Origin: Euperipatoides rowelli
Lineage: Eukaryota; Onychophora; Udeonychophora; Euonychophora; Peripatopsidae
Reading direction: 5' to 3' (one strand)
Length of the DNA: 11,707 nucleotides
NCBI GenBank assembly: GCA_003024985.2
Contig: PXIH01S0022348.1
Part shown: positions 8,129-11,707 of the stretch, in pieces
How the letters are laid out: each line of letters starts with the position of its first letter
How positions within the stretch are numbered: position 1 is the stretch's first letter
Notes under the pieces: model-generated
The model's database searches: none
What the model was told of the DNA's origin: nothing
The model's input: the letters and a program-made list of their open reading frames with translations, nothing else
Program-made: the position numbers and the translations under genes

Positions 8129-8502
8129 AGCTATGATAAAACTTGTAAAAAATGTATTGGATTCATCTAAGCTTTAGTAAACAGTTTTATCAGTTAAGAG
8201 CTTATTGAAAACTGGTGACTATAATTCAAAGTTTTTCACAAAGTTTAGGTTTGAGGGAGTGATAAATGCTAACTTTCATAAAAATAATACAATTCCAGTT
8301 ATGTTTGTCGATGTATTTTGGATAGGGATTATGCATAAATTAAAAAATTGTTAAATAGATTAAAGTAATCCAAAATTGAGTAAAAATTCTAATTCCCTGT
8401 GACATCTGAAAGACACTTACTACATACAGCCTTGCATTCACTGAAAATAGAAAGTTGTCAAACTTCTATGTTAAGAAATGCTCAACAAAAACACTATTAT
8501 GG
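8129..8502. other. AT-rich DNA, nothing recognised
   Basis: Single-copy-looking sequence leading into the minisatellite. A minus-strand acceptor-like tract at about 8445-8460 and a GTAAGT nearby bracket only 20 bases and are not treated as an exon. Confidence 0.4.
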
Positions 8503-8984
8503 GAATTTCCATGGCTTCCGCTATGGTCAATATACTTATGGATTGGTAGGTTACAGTTCCCTTCATTTTATCTTTTTCAATAAAAATTGTTTTGACTTCC
8601 ATAGTGGTTGACCTACTAATGGATTGTCATTTTGCAGTTCTCCTCATTTTATCTTTGCAATAAAAAATCCCTGTGGCCCCCACAATGGTCAATCTAATAA
8701 TGGAATGACATTGTGGTTCTCCTCATTTTATCTTTGCAATAAAGAATTGTTATGGGTTCCATAATGGTCAATCTATAAATGGCTTAAGATTTTGCAATTC
8801 TCATTTTATGTTTGCAATAAAGAATTGCTGTGTCTTCCATAATGGCAAATCTACTAAAGGATTGACATTTTGCAGTTCTCCTAATTTTATCTTTGCAATA
8901 AATGTCTTGGCTTCCATAATGGTCAATCTACTAATGGATTCACCTATTGCAGTTCTCATCATTTTATCTTTACAATAAAGAAAT
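8503..8984 (+). repeat. Minisatellite of about 79 bp, six units each ending CAATAAA
   Basis: CAATAAA starts at 8578, 8658, 8737, 8815, 8896 and 8973, so the periods are 80, 79, 78, 81 and 77 bp. Each unit reads roughly GGCTTCCATAATGGTCAATC, then TACTAATGGATTGACATTTT, GCAGTTCTCCTCATTTTATC and TTTGCAATAAA. The first unit (from about 8503) is the most diverged. The frame at 8399-8611 has a GTG start, overlaps the array and is not supported as a gene. Every unit carries an AATAAA hexamer, and three keep an acceptor-like TTGCAG (ending 8637, 8875 and 8952). Confidence 0.9.
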
Positions 8985-9026
8985 AATTTATGAAAAAATG
9001 ACTTGGAAATATAAAGTGTTATTTAA

Positions 9027-9104
9027 TTGTTGTTTTTATATCATAGCGTGAATGCATAAATTATACAAGAATACCACAGGAAATTCTAAGGCCTAAACCC
9101 GGTT
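9027..9104 (+). repeat. Dispersed repeat, second copy outside the MITE
   Basis: It shares the 29-bp identical block and downstream words with 7092-7175. It has neither the ACAGTGTTGCC ends nor the GGGGAATT repeats. It is therefore either a truncated element copy or an independent repeat that the MITE captured. It begins about 40 bp after the last minisatellite unit. Confidence 0.85.
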
Positions 9105-10077
9105 ACAAATAAAATCTTATCTGCAATATTTTCAAACACTTTTACATGGAATTTGGTATGCTGACTCATATTTACATAACTTTGTTTTGTACTCAGATCA
9201 ATTCTAGATCAACCCTGAAAATTCTTTAAGTAACTTTTAATTTGTACCCACACTATAAATGCAATTAATCTGTTATGCAGACCATACTGCTTTGTGACAT
9301 ACTACCAGCCAATCTAATGCTATAGAATATTTAATAATTGATAATCTAATTGATAATGACCGGTATTTAAACGAATCATTAAGGGAATCAAATTGTTCTG
9401 GTCACCTCAAACCAAGCGGACAAAAATTGGAAATTCTGGGTCAGACCAAAAGTTGAACCTCTTATACATAATGCCAGAATAAACTATATAATATGTTTCT
9501 GATATCCATATCCTTAATCTTTCCGATGACTTATTTTGTTTAATAAAATTTTCAATTAGCATTCAACTTCAATAAAGTGGTTCCAGATTACCTGTTCTGC
9601 ATTAACTTTTTTATTGACTTTATTCAATATTCTCCGGACTTTTATCTTAAACAGTTCACAGTGTGCTTATGTCACCGCCATCCACCTGTCTGTTTAAGCA
9701 AACCTTCAGCAAGATGTTCATCAAACAATCTCGGTCAACTTGTCATTAAATCCATGATATAATTGTAATGATAATTTATTACTTTTTGATACTTTATTTT
9801 TTTGGTTGGCAAGTCAGGATTTTTTTTTATAGGGTGTGTGTATGATAAAAGTTTATGGCTTAATAATTTATTTTAAATAAAATTTTAATTTTGAAAATTT
9901 GGGGAATGTTGATTTTTATTTCTGTACAGTTTTTTTTTCTTTTTTAAATCTAAGCCTGGTTTTAAATCTGTAGTGAGATTTTGTTAGCTACTGATTCAAA
10001 CAAAATGTGCATTTTGAATAAATTTTGAATTATGCTTTCGTGTTAAATTTTAAACTTGTGTTGGGAGTTTTTCATAG
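9105..10077. other. Mostly unique DNA, no gene supported
   Basis: 9360-9770 is less AT-rich than its neighbours, and an open stretch of 72 codons runs from 9547 to 9762 on the plus strand. It has no ATG at its start, no clear splice pair and no recognisable motif. 9780-10077 is AT- and T-rich. A short direct repeat ATTGATAAT occurs twice near 9337-9357. Confidence 0.4.
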
Positions 10078-10085
10078 GTCTAGGC

Positions 10086-10131
10086 CAGTGATGGTGAACC
10101 TAGTCGGAAAAGGTTTGCCATCTGATCTCTG
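10086..10131. mobile_element. 46-bp hAT transposon relic
   Basis: The left end, CAGTGATGGTGAACCTA, is mirrored by AGGTTTGCCATCTGATCTCT and a final G, giving the CAG...CTG termini typical of hAT elements. The flanking octamers GTCTAGGC (10078-10085) and GTCTAAGC (10132-10139) agree at 7 of 8 positions, matching the 8-bp target duplication of the superfamily. The right arm has about five extra bases (near 10124-10128). Almost nothing lies between the arms, so this is a deletion remnant or an extremely small fold-back element. Confidence 0.7.
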
Positions 10132-10182
10132 GTCTAAGCCTAGCATAATGAAGCTAGTTACTGTATTTGTTTATTTGTTATG

Positions 10183-10214
10183 ACTGTCGAAAATACTAAA
10201 GTATTTTCGTCAGT
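10183..10214. repeat. Short near-perfect hairpin
   Basis: CGAAAATACT (10188-10197) pairs perfectly with AGTATTTTCG (10200-10209) across a two-base loop. After one T:T mismatch, ACTG (10183-10186) pairs with CAGT (10211-10214). The stem totals 14 pairs. There is no following T run of the kind that would suggest a pol III product. Confidence 0.8.
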
Positions 10215-10339
10215 TGTCTTGTTCTTGGTGCATGTATGGGTGATAGTACCCAATGTTCCATCTAAATGGGGGTAAGATTATTTGTTATCTTTCCAACAAT
10301 ATTGTGTCTGTGCTAATTTATAGTTTTTTTTTTTAATTA

Positions 10340-10347
10340 TATAAGTT
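10340..10347. repeat. Target-site duplication TATAAGTT, left
   Basis: Identical to 10806-10813, flanking the hAT MITE. Confidence 0.85.
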
Positions 10348-10805
10348 TAGTGTCGGTGAGGCTGCCCTTGGGCCCGCGGCTGAGAATGGTCAAGGGCCCT
10401 TGACCCCAGAGCCGTAGCCAGCCTTTTTTAAATTTGATAAGCTTTTTTTTTTTTTTTAGTTGTATGCTCATTTTGTTTCCATTTACCATCCCTTTATAGT
10501 TCCCTGGTTTACCTTTACCGAGCTTATGGTTCCCCCATCCTATCATTCTGGTCATAACTATATAGTTTCTTATGTATTTTGTTCAAACATGGGGGGTGAG
10601 AGGGGGGGGGGCACTGCAATTACAGACCCATCCACCCCTTCAATGTGAGGGCCCTGCTTTCACGATAACTTTTATTTTTCGTTAATTACCTAAATAAAAT
10701 TATTTTATTTTTTTTTTTTTTTCCAAAAATTTTTTTTAAAAGGGCTCCCTGACCCCCAGGGCCCACGGCGATCACCGGCCAGCCGACAGGGCTATTCCGA
10801 CACTG
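10348..10805. mobile_element. 458-bp non-autonomous hAT element (MITE)
   Basis: Bounded by TAGTGTCGG (10348-10356) and CCGACACTG (10797-10805). These are inverted repeats of nine bases with one mismatch at the first position, where C would be expected. A perfect 8-bp target-site duplication TATAAGTT lies on both sides. The terminal 70-90 bp are GC-rich, unlike the AT-rich core, and carry related blocks on the same strand: AGGGCCCTTGACCCCAGAGC at the left and AGGGCTCCCTGACCCCCAGG at the right. A perfect palindrome TCAAGGGCCCTTGA lies near the left end. The core holds T runs and a G10 run (10602-10611). Open frames at 10337-10555 (minus) and 10460-10648 (plus) have no transposase features, so movement would depend on a transposase made elsewhere. 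Confidence 0.88.
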
Positions 10806-10813
10806 TATAAGTT
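10806..10813. repeat. Target-site duplication TATAAGTT, right
   Basis: Identical to 10340-10347. Confidence 0.85.
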
Positions 10814-11215
10814 AGCTGATTGTTTTTATGACATTACAGGTACAGTATTCTTTTAGAATTGCACATTAGGAGCTTAAAATTTCTGTAATGTCCCCCCTTT
10901 ATAACTTTTAGTTGAATCTCTTCTAATTGTGAGCAGTTTACTAAGTAATGGGCAGATCGTGGCTGAGTAGATTGCCTGCTTTCTGTGTATGGCTTAGGTC
11001 AATGTTAGTTAATAATAAGAGATGTAGCCTACATTAAAAAGAATGGTAATTCTGGATTAAGTTCATTAAAAATTCATTATTCAAAATTGATAGACTATCT
11101 TGAGGTAAATATTGTCTCAAAATGAACATGGACATTATCAAGATAGCTTACAGCCAACAAATTAGTTGAAAGATAGAACTGGTCGACAACAAACTAAAAT
11201 AAGACTTTACTTTCA
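10814..11215. other. Unique DNA with a possible tRNA-like fragment and a hairpin
   Basis: TGGCTGAGTAGA (10960-10971) resembles a pol III box A, and TAGGTCAATGT (about 10996-11006) is a poor box B at a tRNA-like distance, so a decayed tRNA-derived SINE head is possible but weak. CTATCTTGA (11095-11103) is complementary to TCAAGATAG (11138-11146) across 34 bases. No gene was recognised. Confidence 0.3.
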
Positions 11216-11335
11216 TTGCAATTATCATTATTGCTGCTATACTATCATTTTCAATGTCATTATATTTTACACCATCATTATCATTTTTATTATTATAATA
11301 GTTATTATAACATTAATTAATAGCATAATATAAAT
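11216..11335. repeat. Degenerate ATT/ATC trinucleotide-rich tract
   Basis: Loose runs of CATTATCATT and TTATTATAATA words give a degraded trinucleotide microsatellite. Confidence 0.6.
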
Positions 11336-11395
11336 TAATAGAATGACATTTACTTTTCTTTAAATGAATGTTTAATTGATTATAACAAAGGGAAA

Positions 11396-11408
11396 AGAGA
11401 GAGAGAGA
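11396..11408 (+). repeat. (GA)6 microsatellite
   Basis: A short GA dinucleotide run. On the minus strand it is a TC tract about 15 bases downstream of the splice donor at 11423-11428. Confidence 0.9.
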
Positions 11409-11422
11409 TAAATAAACAGAAT

Positions 11423-11428
11423 ACTCAC
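11423..11428 (-). promoter_or_regulatory. Splice donor GTGAGT
   Basis: On the minus strand the PX exon ends ...GAAATT and is followed by GTGAGTATTC, a strong match to the animal 5' splice site. It sets the exon end at 11429. Confidence 0.75.
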
Positions 11429-11512
11429 AATTTCACAAATTCGATAAAATTCATTATATCTCCTAAAAAGGAACCAAGATTTGCCTTCAGACTGGATGCA
11501 CACTTTATAAAC
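11429..11512 (-). CDS. Internal exon of a PX-domain protein, SGK3-like
   Basis: This 84-nt minus-strand segment lies between an acceptor (TTTTAG, just above 11512) and a donor (GTGAGT, below 11429). It reads as exactly 28 codons with no stop, so both introns appear to be phase 0. The peptide begins VYKVCIQSEGKSWFLF and continues RRYNEFYRICEI. RRYNEF is the phosphoinositide-binding core of PX domains, which bring proteins to endosomal membranes through PI3P; its first R is the usual phosphate contact. Length and spacing align without a gap with my recollection of SGK3, the PX-bearing serum/glucocorticoid-regulated kinase, including the aromatic pair before FRRY. A sorting nexin such as SNX16 is the main alternative. 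The rest of the gene is not visible: 5' exons would lie beyond 11707, and no 3' exon was recognised to the left. PX assignment is firm; the SGK3 identity is tentative. Confidence 0.8.
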
Positions 11513-11540
11513 CTAAAACAGTTGGAGCAAACAGAAAGAT
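11513..11540 (-). promoter_or_regulatory. Splice acceptor and polypyrimidine tract
   Basis: On the minus strand the sequence before the exon is rich in T and C (CTTTCTGTTTGCTCCAACTG then TTTTAG). It fits a 3' splice site well and sets the exon start at 11512. Confidence 0.75.
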
Positions 11541-11625
11541 CAAATTGTAGAATGTAGAGAAATAAATTATAACAAAGGTCATGCACAAAAAGTAATTCAT
11601 AGCGTATAAATATGTATAGGCCTAC
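11541..11625 (-). other. Probable intron upstream of the PX exon
   Basis: AT-rich sequence with no open frame. It contains the palindrome-like AGGCCT within TATAGGCCTACT. Read with the exon, it belongs to the preceding intron. Confidence 0.45.
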
Positions 11626-11707
11626 TGAGTGAGTGAGTGTATGTGATAGTGTGTGAGTGAGTGAATGAGGAATGTGGATGGATGGTTTTTGGATGGATGG
11701 ATGGATG
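11626..11707 (+). repeat. Compound (GTGA)n / (GGAT)n microsatellite, runs off the window
   Basis: TGAGTGAGTGAGTG gives way to interrupted GTGTGAGTGAG words and then GGATGGATGG repeats that continue past the last base. On the minus strand it lies in the intron before the PX exon. Confidence 0.9.

Noticed and set aside
8425-8450. Minus-strand micro-exon of 20 bases between TTTTCAG and GTAAGT
   Set aside because: The length would break the reading frame and no protein match is evident.
8503-8984. CRISPR-like regular array
   Set aside because: The whole unit of about 79 bp is repeated; there are no unique spacers, and the setting is eukaryotic.
9547-9762. 72-codon open frame in a less AT-rich stretch
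   Set aside because: No ATG at its start, no convincing splice pair and no recognisable domain.
10337-10648. Overlapping open frames on both strands inside the hAT MITE
   Set aside because: They cross the element boundary or low-complexity runs and carry no transposase features.
10955-11006. tRNA gene or SINE head
   Set aside because: Box A is good but box B is poor and no cloverleaf folds convincingly; mentioned only as a possibility.
11152-11193. 42-nt minus-strand segment between ATTTTAG and GTAAGC, a possible next exon of the PX gene
   Set aside because: Its translation does not resemble the part of a PX domain that should follow, and such signal pairs occur by chance.

Overview
This window looks like AT-rich, mostly non-coding nuclear DNA from an invertebrate animal, probably a marine one. 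The grounds are one spliced PX-domain exon with good splice sites, a decayed Polinton/Maverick-type DNA polymerase fragment, non-autonomous hAT DNA transposons with target-site duplications, many micro- and minisatellites, and seven G or C homopolymers of 10-13 bases. No long open reading frame is present, and nothing suggests a bacterial, phage or organellar origin. The species cannot be named from this sequence.

Layout, left to right. 186-805 and about 1495-1912 are two clusters of one degenerate repeat family that carries an AAGATGG / CCGGAAGT / TGACATCA motif string. Between them lie an imperfect palindrome (622-658), a direct duplication (925-988 and 1051-1138) and plain AT-rich DNA. 2153-2558 on the minus strand is the frameshifted C-terminal end of a family B DNA polymerase of a mobile or virus-like element. 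2647-2844 is a 52-bp tandem repeat. About 2845-4541 is AT-rich and mostly featureless, with two small palindromes and a 46-bp duplication. 4542-5032 is a nearly pure pyrimidine block, and 5202-6100 is an array of two alternating half-units, each opening with GTTTAAAAA.

The right half holds three inverted-repeat elements: 6908-7368 (about 460 bp, ends ACAGTGTTGCC, imperfect 10-bp flanking repeat), 10086-10131 (a 46-bp hAT relic with an 8-bp duplication, 7/8 matching) and 10348-10805 (a 458-bp hAT MITE with a perfect 8-bp duplication TATAAGTT). An internal piece of the first recurs at 9027-9104. 8503-8984 is a minisatellite of about 79 bp whose units each end in CAATAAA.

The only convincing host coding sequence is an 84-nt minus-strand exon at 11429-11512 encoding the RRYNEF core of a PX domain, most like SGK3 by my recollection of the family. 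Its gene would begin beyond the right edge, and the DNA to the left of the exon is then most simply read as a large repeat-filled intron. No second exon of that gene was found.
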